In this document: positions 45,270 to 57,599 of the stretch, piece after piece | Layout of the letters: every line of letters starts with the position of its first letter | How positions within the stretch are numbered: the first letter of the stretch is position 1 | NCBI RefSeq assembly: GCF_002127325.2 | Contig: NC_035444.2 | Location: forward strand, 83,069,675 to 83,133,674 | Length of the DNA: 64,000 nucleotides | Direction: 5' to 3' | Source of the DNA: Helianthus annuus | Taxonomy: Eukaryota > Streptophyta > Magnoliopsida > Asterales > Asteraceae | The notes under the pieces: generated by a model | The model's input: only the letters and a program-made list of their open reading frames with translations | Database searches by the model: none | What the model was told of the DNA's origin: nothing | Program-made: the position numbers and the translations under genes

Positions 45270-46003
45270 GTGCGGGTGAGGAACGATGTGGATTCTCGTG
45301 GATGTGGATAATTTCTAGCGAATCTGTGAAAAAGAATTCAATCTCAATTCGTAACACTGTTGATCTGCGGAAAACCAAATATTATATAGGTCCGTTTGAA
45401 TCGACAAACAAAGCACTTGGTCCTTGAATAAGCAAATAACAGATTCTTGTGGATGAACCTTTTTCAGGTTCGTGCGAACTAAGATCACAAATGTTTCAAA
45501 CTCTTGTGGATGTAGAAACAATACACATAACCTGATATTAATCAGTGCGGATCAATGTGAATGTTTAAGATAGAAGATTCGAGCGAATGGACAGGTTTCA
45601 ACCTTTTCTGATTCATGCGGATCAACAACATAAGTTGATCCGTTAATATGTAATCTTCAATCTCAGTTCATGTATAAGCTGTTGATTCGTGTATAACCTG
45701 CAAATACAACTATCAGATTTGTGCGAATGAAGATGATATAGTCCATTTGTAACTTACAGATTGTAGATCCGCGTGAACAATTCAAAGATAGATCCGTGAC
45801 AAATGATGTTCTTGAATGTTTACTGCCTCGATCTGTGCGGATCAACAAAACAACTTCCGGATCCGTGCGGATCTATAAAAGAGGTTGATTTGTAGATTGT
45901 GATTTGCGGATGTAGATTTATAGGTTCGAACAAATGAAGGTAATCCCTGATTCGTGTGAATCTAGGGTTCTTTGTTGATCCATAATTTATTGATCCGTAA
46001 TTT
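45270..46003 (-). repeat. GTGCGGATC motif array in the leader of E
   Basis: About 20 variants of GATCCGTGCGGATC, TTCGTGCGAA and CTTGTGGAT recur at about 30-40 base spacing. The position, next to gag on the 5' side, matches the arrays of D and F, but the word differs. Confidence 0.8.
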
Positions 46004-46096
46004 GCTAGATCTACCTTTGGAGAATCCTTTTTAGCAAGACTCATTGTCTATATCTTTCGTCTAACATATATATTTTACTAAAAGCCGTTTTGATGT

Positions 46097-46130
<34 letters not shown>

Positions 46131-46824
46131 CACTTTTCGGGGCACTGTTTACAGCTTTTTATTTCGTTCCGCGCCAGCCACCGAGCATTCCAGTCTGCCA
46201 TCATGTTGATCAGCCTTTTGACATTGCTAGGTTTGGTTCATTGTCTCCGTTCGTACCGGTATGACAACCGACACCGAGCCACCACCACATGCACCCATCG
46301 AGTTGTGTTCGATTATCTTTGTTGGTTCTACTACATAAATCGGATACTTTCTTGACATAAGGTATGAGTTCTTTTATCAATCATTAGGCTACAATAAAGC
46401 ATCATCTATTCTATGAACTTCATGTTTAAAAGTTAACTCGGATTCGATCATCGAATTATGAAGAAGACATCATGCATATGAATATTTTAATTTATTTGGG
46501 CCACCAAATTTAATTTCCACAATAGAAGGTATTACATATATCTTACTACTAAATTAAGTTATTATTATCCAATGATATAACATCTAGATTAAATGGAACC
46601 TTCTAAGTTTTACATAAATGATTCTCCTTTTTCAAATGTTATCGTATTTCAAGTTAGTAAATATCAATTAAACTAAGACTTTTTAATAAGATTCATGAAA
46701 TGATAAACTTTGAATTTAATTTAGTTTTTGGGCTTAACTTTTCTGATTTAAGTATGTTCTAAGGGAGCGGTGTAAATGACTTTCATAAAGTAATACTTGT
46801 TTTCTTTGATTTATTTAAGAGATT

Positions 46825-47340
46825 TTGCAACTCAGTTATAACGATTTTGCAACTCAGTTTCCCCTAATCCTCAATCTAACGAAAAGTCTTACGGTGCATC
46901 ACATGTCGATACCGCCATCCGTCAACTCCCGATGTCGCTGCCTCACTTACTGCGAGCATTATGGCCACCTTATTAACACTTACCGATGTTTTAACTCTCA
47001 AGTTGCTCAACCTAGTACCACATCAAATGTACTACTCGTGACTCCTTCACTCGTCCATCCAATTGCACAAGTTTTGAGCTAACCATACATCCAACAAGAT
47101 ATTTCACCTACCGATCAACCGATCGTACAACATAACCCTCAACTTGTTCCTTACGATCGAGCCTGTTTCCAATTTTCAGGACCTAATCCATTTCAGGAAT
47201 GCATATAACAGGCTATTTAATATGGTCAACACCTGAGTCAAGCCAACACAGTGAATCGAGATAACCAGACAGCTCGCGGACGAGCATTCAATGCCAATTT
47301 AGTTCAGGTCAACAACGATGTGGTCAACAGCGCGACGTAA
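46825..47340 (+). pseudogene. gag: H gag nucleocapsid remnant
   Basis: CRCLTYCEHYGHLINTY resembles a decayed knuckle. The end reads ARGRAFNANLVQVNNDVVNSAT, typical of the gypsy Gag-to-protease junction. Frame changes and stops throughout; the protease is absent. Confidence 0.55.
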
Positions 47341-48468
47341 CCTCTTTTGTCACTATAGTTAGTTAAATTAACTAAGAGTTGATATAATTTTTTAATGCAA
47401 GTTTAACGATTCGATTTTTTAATGAGTTTAAAATTCTAACGAGTCGCCAATTGCGATATAAACTAAAGGGAATACACCGCTGTAACCCTACTCACTACCA
47501 GTAGTGGTCTTAAAAAATTTGAGCCTCGCAACTCTAAAAAAATTTCGTATCCTTTGCCCAGGGATTGTCAAAGTCGAGTCAAGGGCACACGGAGATGTTA
47601 AATTTTTTTGACCTACAACTTAGTCATATATATTTATAAATATACTGTTTAAATAAATAAAAGTTCTTAATAAAGCCAATAATATTTGTACTACCTTTCC
47701 ATCACCCGAGACGAAAATCCAAACAGTCATTTCGAGAACATTTGGTTCGTTTCCGTAATCTACCTTATGACACCCTACCCATCACCTAACTTGTAGTAGT
47801 TAAGATCATTGCTGCCATTCCATTGCTTTCGTCGCTCGACTTTACATAATCATTTCCGCATTATCGGCTTTTTCTACTATCTCCACTCTATATCATTGAG
47901 GTGTCGCACCGACATCATTCGAGGTAGTTACTAAATTCTATTTCATACCGTTGATAGCCTATGTTGTCATCACATTCCCAACAGTACCATTCTACAATTT
48001 TCCTCATTTCTTTTTACGCTATTGACAATTGATAATACGATCATTTCGTACTATTACCTTTTATGATATCGCCATATCATTACCTTGTCTTTTCGTAATA
48101 TCCCCTTTTCTTAATTATGTTATTTCTTATTCTTACCTTTCCACGTTATTATGATTTCATGGCTTGACCTGTAAGGGACTAAGTCGTTATTGCTATTTTA
48201 TGTTATTACAGTTTCACATCATTACTATGTCACAACTACTTTTCCTCGTACCATGGGATGTGGGTATCGTCTCACTTTCTTGGAACGACCTTTCTCTCAT
48301 GAGTATGGGATGTAGGTACTACCATCATCTAGTCACACCCTTTTTGGGTTGGAGACTCAAGTATCGTTTGTTTCTGGTTTTGGTTATGTTTATTTAGTAA
48401 GTAGGTTTTAGGTCGAGTCATCGCATAGAACTAATCAAAACTGGATAATGAAGCCGATGAAATTTGAT

Positions 48469-48690
48469 AAGGACCTGGTGGATACGTCATTGGTACTTCC
48501 TATATATAAGTGTCATTGTCAAACTATCAAAAGTCTCGTTAGACTAGTCATTAGAAGTTCTGTATAGGTAGTGTTTTAGTCGGCGATCATGATTCAAATA
48601 ACGATTTGGATGAAACTTTGGTAGAGACATGGTGGATACGCCGCTAGTACTTCCTATATATAAGTGTCTCTGTCAAATTTTCACAAGCGG
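48469..48690 (+). repeat. Duplicated TATA-containing block in the H 3' region
   Basis: GGTGGATACG...GTACTTCC followed by TATATATAAGTGTC occurs at about 48479-48514 and 48631-48666. A third copy, complemented, is in G at about 63536-63572. Confidence 0.8.
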
Positions 48691-49338
48691 CGCAGACTAA
48701 TCATGATAGATTATGTGTATTTATTTTTTTGCCCTTTGGTTGAGTTGTTGGTGTTTCAAATTCTACATCTCTTCACATTTAGCTCTATCATTGTGGCGTT
48801 TTATGAGAGAATTTTTCTTTTTCAACCCCAAAATTATGACACGGGGTTCAGTTCAAGCATCATGAGTTGATGTTAGGGCTCAGTTTGCAAACTTTCTCGT
48901 GTTACAAGTCATCTCCGGGACAATATTTTTTCTCAAGCCGCCATCAATTTCCGATACGCCATTATAGGATTCACGATGTAATATTCGTATCGCCTATGAC
49001 AGACTATCACATATATTACCATTAGCACTCTTGAACTCTGCAACTCTGGCATTAAAAGTGATTCCTCTATTTAGGTATTCAGCCTTTACCAAGAACGTTA
49101 CCGCCTCAACCAATATCGAAACCTTACTTTTGATACATCTTAGCTTTAGCGTACCCTTAGCATTTTTAACACTTGTTACCTGACATCACTAAGGAACAGT
49201 CTGATCCCAAGATTCAGTTCCTAGTGTTATAGCTAAATCTAACTGTTACTACATATTCCTATGAAGAACCCTACACACCATCCTACATGAGTGGTTTTCT
49301 TCTAATTTCGGGACGAAATTCCCAAAAGTAAGGGAGAC

Positions 49339-49896
49339 TGTAACAGTCGTGAAAAATGGATCCTAGAAAAACCCGACCCATTTAATAAACCGGATCCTAA
49401 ACAAAATAAATGAAAACATGAATTTTTATGATTATTTATAGATTTTATTATTCTCATGTATAATTTAATTAATCTAATTATTTTCGGGCTTAAAATTTTC
49501 ATATTTATAAATAATCTCTGTTAGAAGTGATTTTGAATTTATAAATGAAATTAAATGAATATTTTTGCAATTCATAGTTTTGAATAACGTTAACATCAAT
49601 CTTATATAAAAGAAATTAAGAATACTAATGACATTTGAATGGGCATTAGAGATTATATTCAATGACTTTTATTATAAATAATTGACATTGACATTATGAT
49701 TAATAATGTTTTGGTGGAAATAATGGAAGAAAACAGTGAATTTAATTGAAAATTTGATTTGCATTCCGAAACCGACACATTATTATTTAATTCGTAACCG
49801 ATCTAATTAGCTACCTTTGGAGAATCCTTTTAAGCAAGACTCATTGTCTATATCTTTCGTCTAACATATAAATTTTACTAAAAGATGTTTTGACGA
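49339..49896 (+). mobile_element. H 3' LTR, part before F
   Basis: Matches 39922-40375 plus 46013-46095. It ends GACGA (49892-49896), the F target duplication, and resumes at 55413. Confidence 0.8.
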
Positions 49897-50342
49897 TGTA
49901 GGTCCCTTAATCCATTGGATCTTTTACAGAATCGCCTATCTAACCTAGAGTGCGGAATCCTCTATATCAGATTGTTACAGAAAATAGTAGACACAGAAAC
50001 CAAATTAAACAGTCTTCTATTGATTATCCAAACTTGCAGTTTTACAATCAATTCAAGACTCTCACAGCCTCTCTCTATGATCTTGTCTCAAACACTCAAA
50101 TTCATTTTTCTCTCTCTCTCTCTAGTTCTCCTTGTTTAGTTTTCTCTAAGACCTCTAAAACCCTAATCACAAAACATGTTTATATACCACATGTCTATGA
50201 ACTGGGCTTCTAACTGGGCTAGGCCATTTTCCAAGCCCATTACAATAATTAACTCCCTAACCAATTTGCTAAGCCCATTACAAAATATCCAAAGACTAAA
50301 TAATCAAACTATTAAGCTGTTGTCATAGAATATGCACCAACA
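49897..50342 (-). mobile_element. F 3' LTR
   Basis: TGTAGGTCCC...CACCAACA on the plus strand. It matches 54969-55407 with scattered changes and a few small indels. Confidence 0.92.
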
Positions 50343-52043
50343 GACTCCCCCTTGACAACAGCTTCATAGTGTAACTTTGTCTTCAAACATCTTATGTTCT
50401 TTTGGTCTTTGGATAGAGTCAGCTACACACAATTTCTGACATCAACGGACTCCCCCTTAGCTGATGCTTCCAATCTCCAAAACTTTAATACATTGTAGAT
50501 CAGTTGAACTAGCAATCTTTGATTAAGCAAGTATCTCCAACTCTTCCATTATCTATCTTTGCAACGTAGTAGAAGGATCCCACCATGCATCTTCACACAT
50601 CTTCACTTCACTCTCGGTCTGCACTTTACTTGTATTGTGCACTTCATTTTGATAATTGCATCAATCTGTTTAGAAACACAAGCACGCATCTTGAAAAACC
50701 ATTAGTCTTTTTCACATTTAAAGATAAACCAATATTTTATCTTAGTTTGCAAAAACAACTACCTGTCAATTCAAAATGGAAGTCTTTTAACAAGAAAATA
50801 TTTTTGGTTTTTTTATAAATAAAACAACTAAACAAAACTCAAAAATATTTACAATACATCTTTTTGTGAGAATCATGTGCAAGAAGATCATATCAACAAA
50901 ATCAAACTGTTTCACACTTGCAGATATTTTTTGTTTTAATTTTCGTGAAAAGCGGTTCAAGACGATTACCAGTATTTTTTGTCCACTTAAACAAAGCACA
51001 TGAACATTTCAAGTACCTTTACCTAGTGATACGTTAAGGTAATATTATTCTGATGTACTAGTGTGTCCCACTTCAGGACATACCCCCACAATCAAGGTAT
51101 GCACAAAGTTTCATCATAGTAGGTGAGTATACCGAAATCATCCATTTTGTTTTACAACGTTAGCTAATTGGTGATCAGGTCAGTACTTCCATACATCAAA
51201 GAGACCAATATCCAATGAGGGTAAGGCAAATACCAAATTTTGGTACGATTTATGCATTTTACACATTTGAATAACTCTCTAGGAGAGCTTCTTCATTTTC
51301 TTGGTTTTGGCATTTTTAGCTCTTTTAAGATATCCTAGTTGTGCCCAGGTCAGCATATATCTGGATGCAGCAAAAGGACAACCTTGATATCCCGGGATGA
51401 AATAACAGTATAAAGACCTAAAACCTCATAATTTGGCAATCTATCAACGCAAGATTTAAGGTCATAAACCATACGCCACTGATATGTTCCCCACTCATAC
51501 TCAGTTCGTTATGTTTATATAACCATGATAAATTGATTATTTCATGTTTCTTGGCTACTGGTACATTATATGATGAAGCTACTATCATACTTAAGCAATT
51601 TAAGTTCAATTTTAGTGTGACAGTCTAACGTGCTGATGTACTATCATTTCTTCTGTTTCACACAGTGATAACTCATTTGTAACTTTTCTATATTTTTATG
51701 TTTTTCATTTTTTTAATGTTTTCAGATTTTAAAATTTTTTAACTTACTCCCCCTAAACACACGCACTATATAAACTCTTTTTGGCTTAGGGAAATTTCTC
51801 CCCCTAAATTTTTGTTTTTATGGAGTAAGTTTTAAAAGCACAAAGTTTTAAACACAAACAGACTCCCACTTTAACCTGACAATAAGTTTTTCAATGTTAA
51901 AGTTTAGAATAATCATAACAGTCACCGTAGTAAATAGTTCGTTACCAATTTTAACCTACTATTCACCTCAGCTGCTTTACAGGAATACCCACTGTTGAAC
52001 ACATCAATAGTCCTTCTTGGTCATCCTGCACATACTCAACAAC
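50343..52043 (-). other. F 3' non-coding region
   Basis: Polypurine tracts at 50343 and 50448, with further CTCCCCCTAAA words at 51745 and 51798. Shares AGTATAAAGACCTAAAACCT (51410) and GATGTACTATCATTTCTTC (51635) with D and E. No ORF of note. Confidence 0.7.
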
Positions 52044-53878
52044 TTAGTTAGACTTGAGAACCCAAACCTTACCGGTTTTGGGTTGACGATAAACATCCAC
52101 ATAAGATGCTTCTAACCAATATCCCTCACACCCTACTGGTGTCTTGGATGTCTTCCCTGTTGTTGAACAAGATTTATAATTTCCACTAGGTGTTTGATTG
52201 CAAGAGTTCCAATAAACTCTCGGATTTTCCGACATTTGAAAATCATTATCTCGAAACCTTCTTCTCCCATTATCATACCATGAATTTTGGAAAAATTTTG
52301 GAAGTTTTTGAACATTTGAGTTACTAAAACCCCTATGTTTGTTTCTTCTTTGAAAATTTCGATTACAAGAAGTCTAGTATCGATTTTGATATCCAAAATT
52401 TCTATTTTGACTTTGAAACCGACTTGATTTACCATTAAAATGACTAAATTATGGAGAAATACTTCTTGGTCTATTAAATCTTCCTGATGTTGAAGGTTTA
52501 GATTGAAATCTTGGTTGATTACTTTGACAATGATGTTGCACATTATTATTCAAATCAACCCTATTCCCATCCTTAACCTCATCAACTTTTTTCTTATTTT
52601 TCTTCAAAGGACAACAACTCGCCACATGTCCTTTGTTGTGACATTTAAAACAAGTTTTTTCTTATGAATTCTCTTTTGTTAAATCTCTTTTTAAATGTTT
52701 TCTTCTTTTCGTCTTCAGTATCCTCATCCAATTTATGAGGTGTACTGTTAGACTCAACAGATTCTTTAAAAGAAACTGGACTATTAGGCAAGTCCACTAT
52801 TATCAGACCACTACCTCTTGTGAAGTGGGCACAAAATCAGTTAACTCATTCTCATTTGGTAAAAAAAGAGTAGTCTTGATCCTTAGAGGGTGAAGCTTTA
52901 CTAAACCCCACTCCCGTTTTATCATTACTCTTTTTCAGCCATTTTTGAATTTGAGTCCTAACTAATGAAGATTCTCCAAATTTGTCTAACTTTCCATTAA
53001 ATTCAACAATCTGGTCTTGTACAATGGCCAATTCCCTGCACTTTTCAGAAAAATCATTAGTTTTATCCTTCACATTTTCACGAGACAAATCAATGATCTG
53101 TAAGAGTTCATTGACCTTGCTTGTTAAACTGTAGATTTTTTGTTCATTTGATTTGAGTTTATTTAAACAATTCTACTCTCTGTTAATCAAAAGAATATTT
53201 GACTCTTTTAACTTTTCTAAATCAACTAATAGAATTTTGTTTTGCTCCGATAGTCTGTCAACTTTACCTTGTAGTTCTGTGCAATTATGACATGTATGAC
53301 TTACAGATCCTGATGTTACCTTTACCTCTGTTGTAAGTTCATTCACACCATGCAAGCACTTTGAAACTTCTGCATTCTTCTTCTCAACATTCTCCTCATT
53401 AGCTTCCTTCTTCTCTTTTACCACAACATCTGCTTCTACATCTCAAGCACGATCTCCTACACTCTGTCTTGATAAACTCTGATAACGTTTTTTCGAAAGC
53501 TTCCCACAGTTCTCTAGACGTCACATACTTATGGAAACTATAGCTAATTTCCACTAGTAAGGATTTCTTTATCACTTCTAAAGCTCGCTTTTCAGCATCA
53601 ACCATCCGTTTCTCAGATTCATCCATCTTCTCATATGAAATCACTTGAATTCTCCCATTAACTCGTCGTGTGGGAGAAATACACCCATCAATCACGCAAC
53701 TCCACATTCTAGTATCTTCATTGTGAACAAATGTTTCAAACTCCATCTTCCAGACAGCATATTGCGAGACCTTTATCAGTTGCGGGGGTTTATTCACAGT
53801 CCCACTTACATTATTCATTCTGACCATCTTTAAACACACAGCTTTAAAGTTTAAATGGATTTTGGTAACCTGTGTCAA
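52044..53878 (-). pseudogene. gag: F gag, broken
   Basis: The N-terminal copia Gag domain starts near 53860 (MNNVSGTVNKPPQLIKVSQY, then WSCVIDGCISPTRR and SRELWEAFEKTLSEF). Coiled-coil segments follow at 53424-53173 (VDRLSEQNKILLVDLEKLKE) and 53088-52852. The zinc knuckle CFKCHNKGHVASCC is near 52615-52656, then an Arg/Asn-rich tail. At least four frame changes. Confidence 0.82.
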
Positions 53879-54183
53879 AATCCAAATCTAACTTCTCTAC
53901 TGGTCCTTGTCGAGTTTTTACTACTGGTCCTTGTCGAGTTTTTACCGTAACCGTACTGTTAAAAACGTTCAAAATTTTTCTGAATACTGTTTTTACTAAA
54001 TTATACCGTTAGACTCGTCTCGATATTACGAATCCAATGATATATAATGTCCAAAACCTATTTCGGGATATCCATGCCTCTTTTTTTCTTAAAAATTAAC
54101 CGAGTCTAACCGTGCAAACAGTTTACTTAGATTGTTTACGGACCGTTTTTTATTCACGAAAACGTTAAATCCTCTATACGCAG

Positions 54184-54560
54184 CTAAATACTCCAAAAAT
54201 TTAAATACTCCACCTTTTTAAATACTCCACCTTTTAAATACTCCACTAATTACGCTGGCAAGTCAAATACGCTGGTGGATAAATACGCTGAAGATTAAAT
54301 ACTCCAGTTAAATACGATGGAAAATCCGTTCAATATTACGACGACTAGCAAATTCACTGATCACCGTGATAATGTCGATGAGGACTACTACCACAGTTAC
54401 CAAAGTCTCCTTTGGATTTAAATACGCTAGTTAGTAAAAAACGCAGGTCCTGACGGCGTAATTGTTAAATACGCTGGCCATTCAGTGAAACACGGCCAGA
54501 CTGCGAAAATGTCAAAATCGAAGCAACTTGTTCAGCAAGTCAGCCAAAAAATACGCCGGA
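54184..54560 (-). repeat. AAATACTCC / AAATACGCTGG array in the leader of F
   Basis: About 15 copies of AAATAC(T/G)C(C/T) words in one orientation, initially spaced about 18 bases, lie between the primer-binding site and gag. Confidence 0.85.
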
Positions 54561-54955
54561 AAAATCTGAAAATCCAATCTTTTCGAATTTTGAAAAGATT
54601 TTATCCAAATTCTCCAAATCTTTTTTAACACTTTCCTGCAAAATCAACCAACCAAAATCAGCAATTTTCAAGAAAAACTGAAGAATAGAATGAAGAACAC
54701 GGAAAACATGAAGAACAAATATTCAAATCTTCAAGTTTTTCCTCAAAATCTTCAAGTTTCCTACAACTAGAAATACTTAAACAGCAAAATTAAATATGCA
54801 GTCAGATCAAACACACCAAAAATTCGCAGAAATATATCAAACCATCAAAAATTTCGAAGCCATAGTTCATCAATCTTCAAAATTTCGAAATTCCTTCAAA
54901 CTTCCACCCTTTTCTGCAGCAACCAATTCTGAACCGAGCCAATCAAGAGTCTAAT

Positions 54956-54967
54956 GCTCTGATACCA
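54956..54967 (-). promoter_or_regulatory. Primer-binding site of F (tRNA-iMet)
   Basis: Sense TGGTATCAGAGC, one base inside the 5' LTR. Confidence 0.9.
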
Positions 54968-54968
54968 A

Positions 54969-55407
54969 TGGTAGGTCCCTTAATCCTATGGATCTTTTAC
55001 ATAATCGTCTATCTAAGTTAGAGTGCGGAATCCTCTAGACCAGATTGTTATAGAAAATAGTAGAAACATAATTCAAATTAAACAATTTTCTATTGATTAT
55101 CCAAATTTGCAGTTTTACAATCAATTCAAGACTCTCACAACCTCATAGCCTCTCTCTGTGATCTTGTCTAAGACACTCAAATTCGTTTCTCTCTCTCTCT
55201 AGTTCTCCTTGTTCAGTTTTCTCTAAGACCTCTAAAACCCTAATCACAAAACATGTTTATATATCACATGTCTGTGAATTGGGCTATGCCATTTTCCAAG
55301 CCCATTACAATAAGTAACTCCCTAACCAATTTGCTAAGCCCATTACAAAATATCCAAAGACTAAATAATCAAACTATTAAGCTGTTGTCACAGAAGATAC
55401 ACCAACA
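54969..55407 (-). mobile_element. F 5' LTR
   Basis: 439 bases. The TATA word is near 55252-55262 (minus strand), matching 50178-50188 in the other LTR. Confidence 0.92.
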
Positions 55408-55744
55408 GACGATTCAAATATTATATATATATATATGTGGGTGCGCTAAAATTAAAACCACCTCTAGTTGTAAGAACCGCGAGAACCAGTTCCTAACCAC
55501 TAGATCAACAAGATGGATGGATGAGATTAAAAGTAACTAAAATTAATATTAAATACATTTTGTCTTATTATGTCTTTAATATTTTAATCCAAAAGGATAG
55601 TTTAGTAAAATGACTATTTTTTGTCTTTTTGTCTTTATTATTTTTTTATTATTTTTTTGTTTTATTATATTACTTTTTATTTTTTAAAAAGAATTTTTTT
55701 TTATTAAAAGCATTTTTAAAAAGAATTTTTTTAACAAGATAATT

Positions 55745-56310
55745 TTTTTTGCGCGCCGGTTTTTGCACCCCGTTTTTACGCCCGGCTTTTTCACGCATCG
55801 TTCTTAACGGGTCATTTTTGCACGCCGCTTTTTATGCTCGGTTTTTTCAAGCGTCGTTTTTTTAACGCGCCGTCTTTTACGTCCCGTTTTAACGCGGCGT
55901 TTTTTACGTCCCGTTTTCTTTCAGGGCGTTTTTATGCGTCGCATTCACGCCTCTTGTTTAGGCGCCGTTTCATCACACGGTTTTTTACATTTTACAATTT
56001 ACGTAGAAAAAGTTTTACGTTTTACGTTAAACTTTTTACGTTTTAGCTTTTTCGTTAAACTTTTTACGTTTTACGTTAAAAATTTTAAACTTTTTACGTT
56101 TTACGTTAAACTTTTACGTTTTACGTAAAAGTTTTTACGTGTTACGATTTACGTAAAACTTTTTACGTTTTACGTTAAAATTTTTACGTTTTACGTTAAA
56201 CTTTTTACGTTTTACGTTAAACTTTTTACGTTTTACATTAAACTTTTTACGTTTTACGCTTTACGTTAAACTTTTTACATTTTACGTTTTTACGTTTTAC
56301 ATTTGAACAA
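55745..56310. repeat. Compound ACGC/ACGTTTT minisatellite
   Basis: First about 12 degenerate units of the form CGCCG-T5-ACGC, then about 12 units of TTTTACGTTTTACGTTAAAC. ORFs here are repeat artefacts. Confidence 0.85.
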
Positions 56311-56515
56311 TAGGTAAATGATAGTACAAAGGAAATCGTATTCTAAACTACAAATTATGAATTACCAAAACATTAAATTCTTAAATTGTAATTCTAAAGT
56401 CATATTTCGAATTGCGAAAGTGCAAGAAATCAAGGATGAATACATACTACAACAATAGCAGCATGTTTTTCTTCTTCTTTTTTTTGAATCATATACAGAG
56501 AGCAGCTTGTTCTTA

Positions 56516-56737
56516 TCATTCCAAAATACAATTTTCACATCATTTCATTGTGTATAATAAAACTCAGGTATACAAAGAAATGCGGTTCAATATAACCTCA
56601 CTCAAATTTGTCATCTACATAGTTAATCATTCCAAAATACAATTTTCACATCATTTCATTGTGTATAATAAAACTCAGGTATACAAAGAAATGCAGTTCA
56701 ATATAACCTCACTCAAATTTGTCATCTACATAGTTAA
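56516..56737. repeat. 111-bp tandem duplication
   Basis: Two copies starting TCATTCCAAAATACAATT differ at one or two bases. The period is a multiple of three, so a 129-codon ORF reads through both. Confidence 0.95.
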
Positions 56738-56822
56738 TCATCAATCACCAAAGAGTATTTCACAATTTATAAATTACATAGGATTTGAAACAAACACATG
56801 AGAACATAAACTGACCAAATGA

Positions 56823-57210
56823 TTAGGGGAGGAACAGAGGTTGGTTGTCATTGCTGTGGGCCTGCACCAGAGTCCTGACGGTCCGCCGCTGCCGTCGAAA
56901 CCACCGCCGATAATCCTCGAACCGAGCATCAACCGCTGCCAAGCCAGTCACCATCGTCATCTTTATTTCACCATTGCTGGCCCGAACTGCTCGACCACCA
57001 CTGCGCCGCCGTCGCTGCTTCAACGTCACCCACCGGCCACCACAGATATGAGGGTGTGCAGGATGATACAAAGAGGGAAAGAGGGTTTGTAGGTTAATAG
57101 GTGTGTGTGAGTGAGTTGGGAATTGGTCGGAGCTCCGGTCACCGGAGGAGCTTGATCGGACGAGGGGAAGGAAGGGGAGTGCGGCTGGTTTTGTTATTTT
57201 AGGGTTTTAT
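56823..57210 (-). other. GC-rich segment, possibly captured host sequence
   Basis: GC content and codon-like texture differ sharply from the rest of the TIR element. On the minus strand an 82-codon frame is Arg-rich (KQRRRRSGGRAVRASNGE) and begins after CCGGTGACCGGAGCTCC. No protein family recognised. Confidence 0.35.
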
Positions 57211-57599
57211 TTGGTTAAATGAAGATGGATTTGAATTTTAGGGGATTCAAGTGGGAGTTGCAGGTGTCTCTCGATGAGAGAGATGAAAATGAATGGATTT
57301 GAATTTTAATGACATAGATGAAAGAGAAGAGAGAAGAGAGAGGAAAGATTAAATATAATAGTCTGCTACCATTAATGAAGAGAGAGAGTGAGAGATTAGA
57401 CATTTGGGGTAAATGACCAAACTACCCTTTTGGTTGGCAGAATATGATTGGTGGAGAGTGGTTCTCATGGTTCTTACAACTGGGGGTGGTTTTCATTTTA
57501 GCGGCTCCATATATATATATATATATATATCGACACTATATTCATAACCGACCCATTATTATATTTTGATGATCTAAAAGCCGTCATACCACTCGAATC

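Larger units (their letters stand above)
40376..46007 (-). mobile_element. E: gag-only Sirevirus-like copia element, 5' end lost
   Basis: GATCT flanks it on both sides (40371-40375 and 46008-46012). It has a 3' LTR of about 393 bases (40380-40772), repeated polypurine tracts, a 2.3 kb 3' non-coding region, a gag like that of D, and a motif-array leader, but no 5' LTR or primer-binding site. No other pol domain is present. Confidence 0.8.
46154..49338 (+). mobile_element. H internal region
   Basis: Mostly non-coding. Gag traces are at 46825-47340. The rest is AT-rich 3' sequence with two copies of a TATA-containing block (48469-48690). Before the LTR comes AATTTCGGGACGAAATT and then AAAAGTAAGGGAGAC. 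Confidence 0.65.
49897..55407 (-). mobile_element. F: complete gag-only copia element
   Basis: 5511 bases, flanked by GACGA at 49892-49896 and 55408-55412. LTRs of 446 (49897-50342) and 439 bases (54969-55407), with sense TGTTGG...TACA-type ends and TATA words (TATATAAACATG). iMet primer-binding site at 54956-54967. Order as in D and E: leader array, gag with CCHC, about 1.7 kb non-coding, polypurine tracts at 50343 and 50448. No pol. Confidence 0.92.
55435..57510. mobile_element. Non-autonomous TIR DNA transposon in a (TA)n tract
   Basis: The left end GTGCGCTAAAATTAAAACC and the right-end complement GCCGCTAAAATGAAAACC begin imperfect inverted repeats of about 55 bases, both continuing AGTTGTAAGAACC. 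Both sides are flanked by TATATATA, which hides the exact target duplication. No transposase. The interior holds a T-rich GC-motif array, an ACGTTTT array, a 111-base duplication and a GC-rich segment. A Mutator-like (MULE) origin is possible but unproven. Confidence 0.75.
39922..57535 (+). mobile_element. H: decayed Ty3/gypsy element carrying E, F and a TIR transposon
   Basis: LTR starts TGTAACAGTCGTG at 39922 and 49339 are alike for about 560 bases. The first LTR probably ends CTGTTTACA at 46153; the second is split by F and a TIR element and its end near 57535 is unclear. The internal part (46154-49338) has gag traces and a 3' non-coding region, but no pol. The polypurine region before the 3' LTR is AAGTAAGGGAGAC. 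Confidence 0.7.

Noticed and set aside
46099..46128. (TA)n tracts as promoter TATA boxes, here and near 55421 and 57511
   Set aside because: Long simple repeats in an old LTR; no surrounding promoter context.
55834..56128. Phe/Arg-rich ORFs
   Set aside because: Translation of the ACGTTTT minisatellite.
56412..56801. 129-codon ORF with an internal repeat
   Set aside because: It is created by an in-frame 111-base DNA duplication in AT-rich non-coding DNA; composition is not protein-like.
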